Of a stretch of 64,000 bases of DNA, positions 24,489-32,877 are shown in pieces. Below the pieces are notes generated by a model. The model did no database searches, was not told the DNA's origin, and saw only the letters and a program-made list of their open reading frames with translations. The translations under genes and the position numbers were made by a program. How positions within the stretch are numbered: the stretch's first letter is position 1; each line of letters starts with the position of its first letter. This DNA is from Brevundimonas sp. UBA7664 (lineage in GTDB: Bacteria; Pseudomonadota; Alphaproteobacteria; Caulobacterales; Caulobacteraceae). The stretch lies in the NCBI RefSeq assembly GCF_002483305.1, contig NZ_DLHQ01000026.1, positions 200,069 to 264,068 on the forward strand, given 5' to 3'.

Positions 24489-25691
24489 TCAGTAGCGGTA
24501 TTCCAGGCTCATCCAGGCCTTGTCGGCGTCGCCGAAGGCGGGATGGCTGCCCACGAAATGGGCCGCCTTCAGCTCGACTGACCAATGGCGATCGATCGGC
24601 AGGGCGGCGGACAGGTCCAGTTCCTGGCCCAGATCGAACGCGCCGTCGGCGTCCTGGAAGACGTGCGCCTCTGCGGTCAGCCGGACGGTCCGGCCCCAGG
24701 CCGGAACGCCGAGATGGCCGCGCAGGAACAGGTCGCGGATGCCGAACGCCGGCGTGGTGGTGATGACATCGGACCAGCCAAGGAAGCCGTGGCCCGTACC
24801 CAGCGGCGTCTGGAAGCCCGAGAGGCCATCGCCGTCGAACCGCTCATAGCCGAGACCCGCGGACCAGCGCGACGTCTGCAGCCCCACCGCCGCCGCCTGG
24901 AAATTCAGCGCATAGTCGTTGGGATTGGACCCGTTGTCGGACTGCACCGCATATTCGCCGGCCCAGGTCAGCGACAGCTCGTCGGCCACCGGCCGCGACC
25001 CGGTCAGCCGCGCGCCGATCGTGGTCGATGACTGCGCCGGCGCATTGTCCAGATCGATGGCGAGACCGAACGCGCTCAGCCGCCCGACGGGCGTGTCCGC
25101 CGCGGCCTGCAGCAGGTGGATGCCGCCCCGCCAGACCCCTTGCGCATGTTCATGGCCCAGCGGGCGCTGGACCCGGTCGGCGAACACCCAGGTCAGGGTG
25201 ACGGGCTTCAGCGCCGTGGTGGTCATCCTGACGGCGTCGAAGGTCTGTTCGTTCTGACGCCAGCCGACATTGCCGACGAACCGGCTGTTGCCGACGACCA
25301 GCCGCTGCCGTCCGGCCACGACCTCCGTGTCCGGCAAGCCGGTCCACCGCACCTGCGCCCGGTTCAGTTCCAGCGTCTCCCCGTCGGCGACGGCCGGGCG
25401 GCCGGGGACGGGATCAACCGGGGCGGAATAGCGATCGTCCAGCACCGCGACCCCCTCTCCCTCGACGAGCAGTTGCAGACCATGCATCGTCGACGACCGC
25501 CAGCCGAGCCGGGCCCGCAGGGTCAGCGCATGGGCCTGGTCGACAAAGCCCTGCTGGTCGACCGTCTCGCTCCGCAGACGCGTCTCGAACAGGATGCGGG
25601 CGCCCGTGTCGTCCACAGCCGTCTGGGCCGCGACCGCTGCGGGGACCGCCGCGAGCGCGAAGGCCAGGGCCGCGGCGCGTCTCATCGTCAT
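24489..25691 (-). CDS. Outer-membrane beta-barrel of the alginate-export-like porin family
   Basis: 400 residues: signal peptide MTMRRAAALAFALAAVPAAVAAQ, then alternating amphipathic strands throughout and a C-terminal aromatic (SLEYRY), as in outer-membrane porins. The strand pattern and the VVAGRQRLVVGNSRFVGNVGWRQNEQTFDAVR segment match the alginate_exp-type porins that often lie by denitrification genes. It follows nirK after a strong terminator. It may pass nitrite or another small anion; the substrate is not shown by sequence. An ATG at 25685 is an alternative start. Confidence 0.82.
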   Translation of the reverse strand: MTMRRAAALAFALAAVPAAVAAQTAVDDTGARILFETRLRSETVDQQGFVDQAHALTLRARLGWRSSTMHGLQLLVEGEGVAVLDDRYSAPVDPVPGRPAVADGETLELNRAQVRWTGLPDTEVVAGRQRLVVGNSRFVGNVGWRQNEQTFDAVRMTTTALKPVTLTWVFADRVQRPLGHEHAQGVWRGGIHLLQAAADTPVGRLSAFGLAIDLDNAPAQSSTTIGARLTGSRPVADELSLTWAGEYAVQSDNGSNPNDYALNFQAAAVGLQTSRWSAGLGYERFDGDGLSGFQTPLGTGHGFLGWSDVITTTPAFGIRDLFLRGHLGVPAWGRTVRLTAEAHVFQDADGAFDLGQELDLSAALPIDRHWSVELKAAHFVGSHPAFGDADKAWMSLEYRY

Positions 25692-25707
25692 CGTCTGTCT
25701 CCGGCTG

Positions 25708-25743
25708 AAAAAGGACGGCCGCCGGGGACATCCCCGGCGGCCG
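25708..25743 (-). terminator. Rho-independent terminator after nirK
   Basis: A 13-bp perfect stem (25716-25728 with 25731-25743, 2-nt loop in +), followed on the minus strand by TCCTTTTT. It separates nirK from the porin gene. Confidence 0.85.
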
Positions 25744-25766
25744 CAAGTCGCACACCAGACTGGCGG

Positions 25767-26807
25767 CTAGTGTTCCATGTGGTTGTGAGCCTCGGGGGCG
25801 CCCCGGAAGATTTCCGGGTTCTGCGGGCCGGTGACCTGGATGATGCCGGCGGCGCCGCGATCGACCCGGCTCAGGGCGTGATCGACCATGATGTAGCTGC
25901 CGGGAACCTCGAAGGTCAGGTCCACTACCGTGGCCCCGCCCGGAGGCACCAGCACGGTCTGCACGTCGGTGACCGGCGGGCTGGTCAGCGAGGCGTCGCG
26001 ATAGACCCGTTCAAAGATCTCGCCGATGACGTGGAAGCTGGAGATCTTGTTCGGGCCGCCGACGCCGAAATAGATGCGGGCGCTGTCGCCGACCTCGACC
26101 TGCAGGGCGTTGTCGCCGGTCAGGGCCTTGAAGGCGCCGTTCATGACATAATAGGTCGGCCGTTCGTCCAGCAGCCGCTCGATGCTCTCGGTCAGCAGGC
26201 CCGGCGTGCCCTGCTCTTCCTCGGTGTAGATCTCGCCCTGCATCACATAGAATTCGTGATCGACCTCAGGCAGGCCGCCCTCGGGCTCGACCAGGATCAG
26301 GCCGTACATGCCGTTGGCGATGTGCTGGGCCACCATCGGCGTGGCGCAATGGTAGACATAGAGGCCGGGCTGCAGGGCCTTGAAGGTGAAGGATTTGGTC
26401 TCCCCCGGGTTGGCGTTGGTCGCCGCCGCCCCGCCGCCGGGACCGGTCACGGCGTGGAAGTCGACGTTGTGCATCATCACGCTGTTGGCGGCGTTGGTCA
26501 TGTTGACCTCGACCGTGTCGCCGACACGGACGCGGACGAAAGGCCCCGGGACGCGGTTGTTGTAGGTCCAGTAGGTGTAGCTGGTCCCGTCCTCGAGCTG
26601 ACCGATCACCTCCGTGGTTTCAAGACCGACCACATGGTGACGCGGGCTGTTGGCGTTCAGCGGCCCCGGCAGATCGGTGGCGCGGCGGATGATGTCGATC
26701 GCCGGAGCGGTCGGGGCGGCCTCGGCCTCCTGCGCCGAGACAACGGCGGGAGCCGCGGCCGCGAGGGCCAGGGCGGCGACGCTGGTGAGAAGTGCGATCA
26801 GTTTCAT
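25767..26807 (-). CDS. nirK: Copper-containing nitrite reductase
   Basis: Periplasmic enzyme reducing nitrite to nitric oxide. 346 residues with signal peptide ending AVVSAQ. Two cupredoxin domains. Type 1 copper ligands are YHCATPMVAQHIANGM (Cys, His, Met) plus an earlier His; type 2 ligands are in HNVDFHAV and the adjacent His; IVDH-type segment YIMVDHALSR in domain 2. The ATG at 26807 is preferred over 26813 because GGGGA stands at a workable distance. A TTG-N8-CAA operator is centred 73 bp upstream, and the C-terminal tail is His-rich (EAHNHMEH). Confidence 0.97.
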   Translation of the reverse strand: MKLIALLTSVAALALAAAAPAVVSAQEAEAAPTAPAIDIIRRATDLPGPLNANSPRHHVVGLETTEVIGQLEDGTSYTYWTYNNRVPGPFVRVRVGDTVEVNMTNAANSVMMHNVDFHAVTGPGGGAAATNANPGETKSFTFKALQPGLYVYHCATPMVAQHIANGMYGLILVEPEGGLPEVDHEFYVMQGEIYTEEEQGTPGLLTESIERLLDERPTYYVMNGAFKALTGDNALQVEVGDSARIYFGVGGPNKISSFHVIGEIFERVYRDASLTSPPVTDVQTVLVPPGGATVVDLTFEVPGSYIMVDHALSRVDRGAAGIIQVTGPQNPEIFRGAPEAHNHMEH

Positions 26808-27118
26808 GGTCATTCCCCGGGGCTCGCTGTGGCCCCAATGGGGATGGTCTAGGAGCCGGCCGGAAGGGCGACTTTGTGCGGGCACAACGTTCGGGCGGCC
26901 TGCGACCCGGCGCCGCTCACTCCCGGCCAGGAAACGACGAGGCCTGCACAAAATGTACGTGTTTTCTGTAGTTTATCTGAACCTCTACGGCTCGGGACGG
27001 CGCCTGCGCAGCATCCCCTAAGGGTTCATACGGAAGACCAGATCGCTGTGCCCGGACCGCTCGACCGCCCTCGCCACCCACTGATCCTGGAGCAGCCGAT
27101 GATGTGCGAACCGACGGG
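26808..27118. other. Spacer between nirK and the TonB receptor gene
   Basis: 311 bp without a gene. It contains the nirK operator (26874-26887), two CCCC-N2/3-GGGG palindromes (26833-26843 and 27015-27024) and an AT-rich patch near 26945-26985. I see no clear terminator for the receptor gene. Confidence 0.5.
26874..26887. promoter_or_regulatory. Predicted Crp/Fnr-type operator of nirK
   Basis: TTGTGCGGGCACAA, a perfect TTGTG-N4-CACAA dyad centred 73 bp before the nirK start. The best-formed member of the set in this block along with the norB site. Confidence 0.7.
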
Positions 27119-29179
27119 TCAGAAGCTGCTGCGGAGCCCGACGAACGCGCTGCGTCCCTCGCCCGGCCAGAACACGGCGGTCGAGGCGACCCGCGCGTCG
27201 GTGATCGCGCTGGCGTTGGCGACATAGCGCTCATCGGTCAGGTTGCGGGCGTCGAGGAACAGCTTGATCCCGGGCACGACGGTCAAGGTCGCGTTCAGCG
27301 ACCAGATGGCGTGGCCGGGCGACTTCAGGGTGTTGGCGTAGTCGACCCAGCTGTCCTTCGGCGTCCATTGCACCGACGGCGCGATCGACCAGCGGCCGGC
27401 GCTGTAACTCAGCTCGGCGTGGTAGTGGTGCTCCGGAACGACCGGCAGGCGGCCGTCGCCATAGTGGGGATCGCCGTCGAAACGGAGGTCGGTCCAGGCG
27501 TAGGTCTGGTGCAGCTTGAGCCGGCGTTCGCCATCGCGCCAGACCACCCAGTCCAGCCCGGCCTCGACGCCCTGGTGTATCGTGTCGCCGGCGTTGAAGG
27601 TGGCGGCGGGAATGTCGGGCGCGGCCAGGAAGGTCAGCAGCTCGTTCTCAACCGCCATCCGATAGAGGGTCATATCCCATGACAGCGGGCCCTTGCGTCC
27701 CCGGGCGCCGACCTCGACGGTCCAGGCCTCCTGGGCCTCAACGGGGACGAAGTCCGGATAAGGCGTCTGCACGAGGGCCGAAAAATGCGGCGGCTCGACC
27801 GAGCGGGTGACGTTGGCGAAGAGCTGGCGGCCGCCGTCGTCCTCCCACAGCAGTCCGATCCGGGGGGCGAACCAGTCGAAATCCTTCGCGGCGTCGCGCG
27901 CGGGATTGGCGTGATCGACATAGTCGCGCGTGGCCCGCCCCCGGCTGCCCCCGGCGACGAGGGCCAAACGGCGGGTGACGAACAGCCGGCCCTCGGCGAA
28001 GGCGTCCACGGCCGTGGCGCGCTGGGTGTTGTCGCCGGTCAGGGCGCCGCGGTCGCCGGCGTTGTTCTGGAACGTCCGGCTGTCCAGCTCGCCGCTGCGC
28101 AGCCAGGCGCCGACGAACAGGTCGGCGTTCAGGCCGCCGAGCTTGCCGGCCCAGTCGAAGCGCCCGAAGGCGCCCGTGTTGCGGCTGTGCTGGTCGATCA
28201 CCACCGAGATCGGGTGGTCAAGATCCTTGATCGCGCCATAGACCCCGCCCTCGAAGGACCACGCCTCGTCCAGGCGCCAGCGGATTTGCACCGAGCCGCG
28301 CAGGGAGGTCATGTCGCGACGGTAGTCCCGCGCCACATTGGCCGCCGCCGCGGCGGTTGGATTCTCCAGCGCCTGGCTCAGGCTCAGGGCGCCGGGTATC
28401 TCGTTCTCGATGTCGGCGGCGCTGAGCAGCACCCGGATCTCGCGGCCCTCTCCAAACCGGTGACCGGCGTTGAGACTGAGCCGCCGCGAGGCCTGGGCGG
28501 AATGATCCCGCCAGCCCTCGGCGCCGAGCACCGAGGCACCGGCCCAGAGGTCCGTGTCGCCCCACTGGCGGGCGATCTCGCCATGAGCGCGCCAGGTGTC
28601 AAACGAACCCGCCTCCAGTCTGACCTCGTTGCGGTCCGGTGCATCGTATCCGGTCGGGGTGTTGAGCTGGATCGCTCCGCCCATGGTCGCGCCGCCGAAC
28701 CGGATGGCGTTGCCGCCCTTGAACACCTCGATGTAGCGGGCGCTGAGCAGGTCGATTTCCTGGAAGTCGCCGAAGCCGTCCGCCTGGTTGAACGGCACGC
28801 CGTCCTGGGCCAGCACCACGCCGCGGTTGTGCGACGCATTGCCCACGCCCGAGCCGCGGATCGACAGCCGCACCTCTTCGCCCCAGCGCTTTTCGGCATA
28901 GACGCCGGGCACGCTGTGCAGGGCGTCGCCGAGGTGCATGACCAGATGGTCGACATACTGTTCCCGGGCCACCACGGCGACCGCGCCCGGCGTTTCCTGG
29001 GCCTCGGTGCGGGCGCGCGCGGCCACGCCGGGATCCATCGGATCGCGCCGTCCCAGGAGCACGACATCGGCGAGCACGACCGGTTCGTCCAGGGCCGCAT
29101 TTTGAGCGAGCGGCGAAGCCTCCTGCGGAGCGCCGGTCGCCAGCATCAGGGCGGCGATGGAGACAGTGGAGAGAAGCAT
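27119..29179 (-). CDS. TonB-dependent outer-membrane receptor
   Basis: 686 residues: signal peptide (MLLSTVSIAALMLATGAPQ), a TonB-box-like start (VVLADVVLLGRR), a plug domain with LGDALHSVPGVYAEKRWGEEVRLSIRGSG and VVLAQDGVPFNQADG, then a 22-strand-type barrel ending in the aromatic AFVGLRSSF. FecA-like plug. Surrounded by copper-enzyme genes and with an operator 79 bp upstream, it may import a metal chelate (copper or iron) or a corrinoid needed under denitrification; the ligand is inferred, not shown. Confidence 0.9.
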   Translation of the reverse strand: MLLSTVSIAALMLATGAPQEASPLAQNAALDEPVVLADVVLLGRRDPMDPGVAARARTEAQETPGAVAVVAREQYVDHLVMHLGDALHSVPGVYAEKRWGEEVRLSIRGSGVGNASHNRGVVLAQDGVPFNQADGFGDFQEIDLLSARYIEVFKGGNAIRFGGATMGGAIQLNTPTGYDAPDRNEVRLEAGSFDTWRAHGEIARQWGDTDLWAGASVLGAEGWRDHSAQASRRLSLNAGHRFGEGREIRVLLSAADIENEIPGALSLSQALENPTAAAAANVARDYRRDMTSLRGSVQIRWRLDEAWSFEGGVYGAIKDLDHPISVVIDQHSRNTGAFGRFDWAGKLGGLNADLFVGAWLRSGELDSRTFQNNAGDRGALTGDNTQRATAVDAFAEGRLFVTRRLALVAGGSRGRATRDYVDHANPARDAAKDFDWFAPRIGLLWEDDGGRQLFANVTRSVEPPHFSALVQTPYPDFVPVEAQEAWTVEVGARGRKGPLSWDMTLYRMAVENELLTFLAAPDIPAATFNAGDTIHQGVEAGLDWVVWRDGERRLKLHQTYAWTDLRFDGDPHYGDGRLPVVPEHHYHAELSYSAGRWSIAPSVQWTPKDSWVDYANTLKSPGHAIWSLNATLTVVPGIKLFLDARNLTDERYVANASAITDARVASTAVFWPGEGRSAFVGLRSSF

Positions 29180-29251
29180 GGCGGGCCCGGAGCAACAGTT
29201 CGGCCCTGACCGGACCGCCGCCTCAAATGAGCCGCCGCCGGCTGTCTCTCC

Positions 29252-29265
29252 TTGCGCTGGCACAA
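29252..29265. promoter_or_regulatory. Predicted Crp/Fnr-type operator of the TonB receptor gene
   Basis: TTGCGCTGGCACAA, one change from a perfect TTGTG-N4-CACAA dyad, centred 79 bp before the receptor start. Confidence 0.6.
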
Positions 29266-29320
29266 GGCCCGAGCTCCGCAATTGTACGGTGGCGAGCGCC
29301 CGGCCGACCCCTGATTTCCG

Positions 29321-31093
29321 CTACGCCGCCGCCTCGAGGCTGTCGGCCAGACTTGCGCGGACCAAGGCGATGAACGGCGGAAACAGGGCCTCGCGGAATT
29401 CCGGCGCCGCCCAGTAGGGGTTCATGAAGACGCAGCGGACCAGCACCATCCCCGGGGCGTCGACGACGCCGGCGAAGCCATCGACATGGCGCGCGACCGC
29501 CGACGCATAGTCGGCGCCCAGCGTGGTCTTCGAGACCGAGAATTCCGGCGAATGATGGATCAGGTCGAACAGGGCCGTGGTGCGGTGATTGGCGCTGGCC
29601 AGGGACTCGCCGGCCAGGGCCACGGAGAAACAGACGATATTGGCGTCAGCGGGCTCCAGGAACCTCACCTCCGGCACGGCGGCGCCGAGGGCGGCCTCGA
29701 ACGCCTGCCGCGTCCGCACCGTCTCGGCCAACAGCGCCCCCATGCCGGCGGGTCCGAAGCCGATCGTCCGTCCGCTGAGCCAGACCGCCGCCGCCCCGGC
29801 CGCCGAGCGCGAGCCCTCCAAGGTCGATGACCATTTGCCGTCGCCGAGCTCGGGGCGGTCCAGATAGGGGGCGTCGAAGGCAGAAACCGCGTACCGGGCC
29901 GTGTCCCGGGTCAGGAAAGCGCCACAGGCATAGGGCACATAGCCCAGCTTGTGCGGATCGATGGTCACCGAATCCGCCCGCCCGATGGCCCGCAGCGCCG
30001 CCACGCTGGCGGGGGTGAGCACCGCCTCATCCGGCCCGCCGAGGATGGCGCACAGGAAACCGCCGTAGGCTGCGTCGACATGCCGCCAGATATGCACGCC
30101 GCGCTCGGCCTCCCAGCGCTCCAGCCGGTCATGCAGGGCGTCGATCGGGTCGATCTCGCCGGTCTCGGTGGTGCCGGCCACGCCGACAGCCATCAGCACC
30201 GGCCGCCCCGCCGCCTCCGCCCGCAGGATCAGCCGCTCCAGATCATCGACATCAAGGCGCCCCTCGGTGTCGAGATCGACCGCCCACAGCGACTCCTCGC
30301 CGAGACCGAACAGGTTGGCGGCCTTGGACCAGGAATAGTGTTTGTTGCCCGGGACCAGCAGCACGGGACCCAGGTAGTCGCGGCCGGCGGCGCGGCCGAT
30401 GCGGAGCCAGATGGCGGCCGGCACGCCGACGGCGGCGCTGTAGCGACGCAGCACCGCATCGGTCAGCCCGTGCTCGGCCCACAGGTCCCGGAAGCGGTCC
30501 CAGCCCATGTGGGCCGAGGCGAAGACGTCGAGCGGCTCGCCTGTCTTTTCAGCGATGTAGAGGCCCAGACTGAGCCAGTGGTCGAGGCGATAGCGGGCCC
30601 GCCAGACCGCCTCGAAATTGGCCACCGTGCCGCCGGAGGTGAAATGACCCTCGGCCGTCGCCGGATCATAGCCGACCATGGCGGCCAGCATGGCGATGGC
30701 CTCGGCCTCGATGACCGTGCCGACCTTGCTGGCCTCGCGCGAGGTGTTGTTGGGATTGTGCAGCATGGCCGCCAGCCAGCCCAGCAGCGCCGGCAGCGAC
30801 ACCTCGGCCTTCATGTGGCCGATGTAGCGGGGCGTATAGGTGGGGGTCTCGGCGGTCAGCGCCTCACACAATTCGGCCAGCTCCCGCGACAGGATCTCGC
30901 GCCGTTCCAGCCGCTCGGACGACAGCCGGTCGGCCGGCCCGACCAGATACGGGTCGTCGGCGAACAGGCTCTTGCGCCAGCCGAACCACTGATCTAGCAC
31001 CGCCTGGAACTCGCCCCGGACCCAGGTCTCATTTTCCGAACGGGGGCCGGGGAAATAGGCGCCGGCGACGACGGCGGCGGGGGATGGGGGCAT
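29321..31093 (-). CDS. PLP-dependent group II decarboxylase
   Basis: 590 residues, fold type I. Landmarks are GHFTSGGTVANFEAVWRAR, NKHYSWSKAANLFGLG, AVGVAGTTETGEIDPI, HVDAAYGGF and the PLP-lysine segment TIDPHKLGYVPYACGAF. This set belongs to the glutamate/tyrosine/aromatic amino acid decarboxylase superfamily; the long N-terminal part (about 110 residues before the core) is like bacterial tyrosine-decarboxylase-type members. It is 28 bp after the YbaN-like gene, so probably last in the norB-nnrS-ybaN transcript. Substrate unknown; its link to denitrification is unexplained. Confidence 0.88.
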   Translation of the reverse strand: MPPSPAAVVAGAYFPGPRSENETWVRGEFQAVLDQWFGWRKSLFADDPYLVGPADRLSSERLERREILSRELAELCEALTAETPTYTPRYIGHMKAEVSLPALLGWLAAMLHNPNNTSREASKVGTVIEAEAIAMLAAMVGYDPATAEGHFTSGGTVANFEAVWRARYRLDHWLSLGLYIAEKTGEPLDVFASAHMGWDRFRDLWAEHGLTDAVLRRYSAAVGVPAAIWLRIGRAAGRDYLGPVLLVPGNKHYSWSKAANLFGLGEESLWAVDLDTEGRLDVDDLERLILRAEAAGRPVLMAVGVAGTTETGEIDPIDALHDRLERWEAERGVHIWRHVDAAYGGFLCAILGGPDEAVLTPASVAALRAIGRADSVTIDPHKLGYVPYACGAFLTRDTARYAVSAFDAPYLDRPELGDGKWSSTLEGSRSAAGAAAVWLSGRTIGFGPAGMGALLAETVRTRQAFEAALGAAVPEVRFLEPADANIVCFSVALAGESLASANHRTTALFDLIHHSPEFSVSKTTLGADYASAVARHVDGFAGVVDAPGMVLVRCVFMNPYWAAPEFREALFPPFIALVRASLADSLEAAA

Positions 31094-31121
31094 GGGGTCT
31101 CCAGAAGGTTGTCGGCTCTGG

Positions 31122-31625
31122 TCAGGACGGCCTGGTCAGGATCCATCCACCCGCGCAGGCCAGCACCAGCCCCGCAGCGGCGGTGACGGCCAGACCAGCC
31201 CCTGACGCATGAACCAGCAGGCCGCTGAGCGGCAGGCTGGCCACGGCGACGGCCTTGGCCCGGGGCGGGATGGCGCGGCGTTGCTCCCAGGCCTTCAGCG
31301 GCGGACCGAGCCGGGGATGGTTCCGCAGCCATGCCTCGAGGCGTGGTGACGACCGCGCGAGCGCCCAGGCCGACAAGAGGACAAACGGGGTCGTCGGCAG
31401 AACCGGCAAAACCACGCCCGCCGCAGCCAGCGCCGCCGCGCCCACCCCGAGCGCCCGCAGCATCAGCTGACCGCCGCGGGCGGTGGAGGGCGAGCAGTGG
31501 CAGTCACCGTGACAGCACAGGTCGGATGGGCACATCGCCGGGTCGCAACAGGGTATGGCGGGACGGGTCATGGCGAATGCGTCGCATGTCGCCAAAGCCG
31601 TCGCCTTGCGCGGGCGCAATGTCAT
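31122..31625 (-). CDS. YbaN (DUF454)-like membrane protein with Cys-rich N-terminus
   Basis: 167 residues from the ATG at 31625 that overlaps the nnrS stop (ATGA). The C-terminal two thirds is the YbaN domain: GVVLPVLPTTPFVLLSAWALARSSPRLEAWL, then RRAIPPRAKAVAVA and a last hydrophobic pair. The N-terminal 55 residues hold nine cysteines, including CCDPAMCPSDLCCHGDCHC, which looks metal-binding and is not part of normal YbaN. A later start (31571) would keep most of the Cys cluster. YbaN-like genes are often found by nitric oxide genes. Confidence 0.8.
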   Translation of the reverse strand: MTLRPRKATALATCDAFAMTRPAIPCCDPAMCPSDLCCHGDCHCSPSTARGGQLMLRALGVGAAALAAAGVVLPVLPTTPFVLLSAWALARSSPRLEAWLRNHPRLGPPLKAWEQRRAIPPRAKAVAVASLPLSGLLVHASGAGLAVTAAAGLVLACAGGWILTRPS

Positions 31626-32803
31626 AGCGACCGCCGCCACAGCATTGGCCCGTAGGCGGCGGCGAAGCCCGCGAAGGCCAGCGCCCACAGGGTCGCCGAA
31701 ACGGCCAGCAGGACCACGGTCCAGTCAGCGAGGAAGGGCGCCGACACCCGAACGACCGCCGCCGACAGGATCAGCAGATAGATGACGGTCGTCGTCCGGT
31801 CAGCGACCCTCGGCCGGCCAGTATGGCCGCGCGTGGCCCGCGTCATGATGGCGAGGGTTTCGACCCCCATCGCCCCGGTCGTCAACGCATGGACGCCGGC
31901 GGTGAATGGCACCGCGTCGGGAGCCAGCGCGGCCAGTCCAAGCAGGATCAGCCCCACGCCGAGCCAGGCATAGCCTAGGTGCAGAATCCAGACGAGCGCC
32001 TCGCGCCGCGCCAGCCAGCCGCGCCAGCGCGCCAGCCGGACCAGATTGGCGCCGCCGGCGACAACGAGGGCGGCGCCGGTGAGCGGAGATAGAGGCGCCG
32101 CCACCCAGGCGACCAGCGCCACGCCGGTCACGGCCAACACCCCGGCGTCGAACCGGTTGAAAGCGGTTGGGCCTTTCAGGAGTCCCTGCGCCTGGGTCCA
32201 GTTCTGGGTGAAGCTGGGCGTCACCCGCCCGCCGATCAGGGCGATCAATCCGGTGACGACGGCCACCGCGGCCCGCTCTCCGCCCGGCCCAAACAGCGGA
32301 ATCTGGTCCCGCAGGTGGAAGGCGATGTTGGCGGCCGCCAGCACCGAGACCAGCAGGCAGACCGGCAGATTGCGCCGGTTCTTCGCCGCCAGCACCTCGC
32401 GCCAGATAAGCGCGGCGAAAACTACGAGAAAGGCGCTGTCGATCACCGCGGCGGGAACCGCCATGGACGTCGGAAGGAAGCCCGCTGCCCGGCCCGCTAG
32501 CCACAGGGCGAACAGCCCCGCCAGCTTCACGCCCGTCACCGGCAGGCGGCCGGTCCAGTTGGGCACGGCCGTCAGCAGGAAGCCGGCAATGACCCCCGCC
32601 AGATAGCCGAACAGCATCTCATGGATGTGCCACAGCCGGCCGTCCGTGGCCCCGACCGTCCCGTCGCCCAGCGTCATGGACGCCACCCAGACCGGCACGG
32701 CGACCGCCGCCCATACGGCCGAGAACAGGAAGAAGGGCCTGAAGCCGAAACTGAACAAGGGCGGGCCTGAATATTGCCGGATGGACTGGGCGGTCGTGGC
32801 CAC
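31622..32803 (-). CDS. nnrS: NnrS family haem-copper membrane protein
   Basis: 393 residues from the GTG at 32803. Twelve hydrophobic segments; N-terminal PPLFSFGFRPFFLFSAVWA and WHIHEMLFGYLAGVIAGFLLTAVPNWTG, and C-terminal GVHALTTGAMGVETLAIMTRATRGHTGR are the NnrS signatures with conserved histidines. NnrS proteins ease nitric oxide stress, in part by countering dinitrosyl iron complexes. It lies 74 bp after norB with a terminator hairpin in between, so its level probably depends on read-through or its own start. Confidence 0.93.
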   Translation of the reverse strand: MATTAQSIRQYSGPPLFSFGFRPFFLFSAVWAAVAVPVWVASMTLGDGTVGATDGRLWHIHEMLFGYLAGVIAGFLLTAVPNWTGRLPVTGVKLAGLFALWLAGRAAGFLPTSMAVPAAVIDSAFLVVFAALIWREVLAAKNRRNLPVCLLVSVLAAANIAFHLRDQIPLFGPGGERAAVAVVTGLIALIGGRVTPSFTQNWTQAQGLLKGPTAFNRFDAGVLAVTGVALVAWVAAPLSPLTGAALVVAGGANLVRLARWRGWLARREALVWILHLGYAWLGVGLILLGLAALAPDAVPFTAGVHALTTGAMGVETLAIMTRATRGHTGRPRVADRTTTVIYLLILSAAVVRVSAPFLADWTVVLLAVSATLWALAFAGFAAAYGPMLWRRSL

Positions 32804-32820
32804 GGGAGAAATAACCTCTT

Positions 32821-32859
32821 GAAAAAGAAACGGCGGGGAGAGGCGAACCCCTCCCCGCC
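32821..32859 (-). terminator. Terminator-like hairpin between norB and nnrS
   Basis: 9-bp perfect GC stem (32832-32840 with 32851-32859) plus two inner pairs, a TTCG loop on the minus strand, then GTTTCTTTTTC. A rho-independent terminator that would trim norB transcripts before nnrS. Confidence 0.75.
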
Positions 32860-32877
32860 CCATACGCTGGCGGCCCG

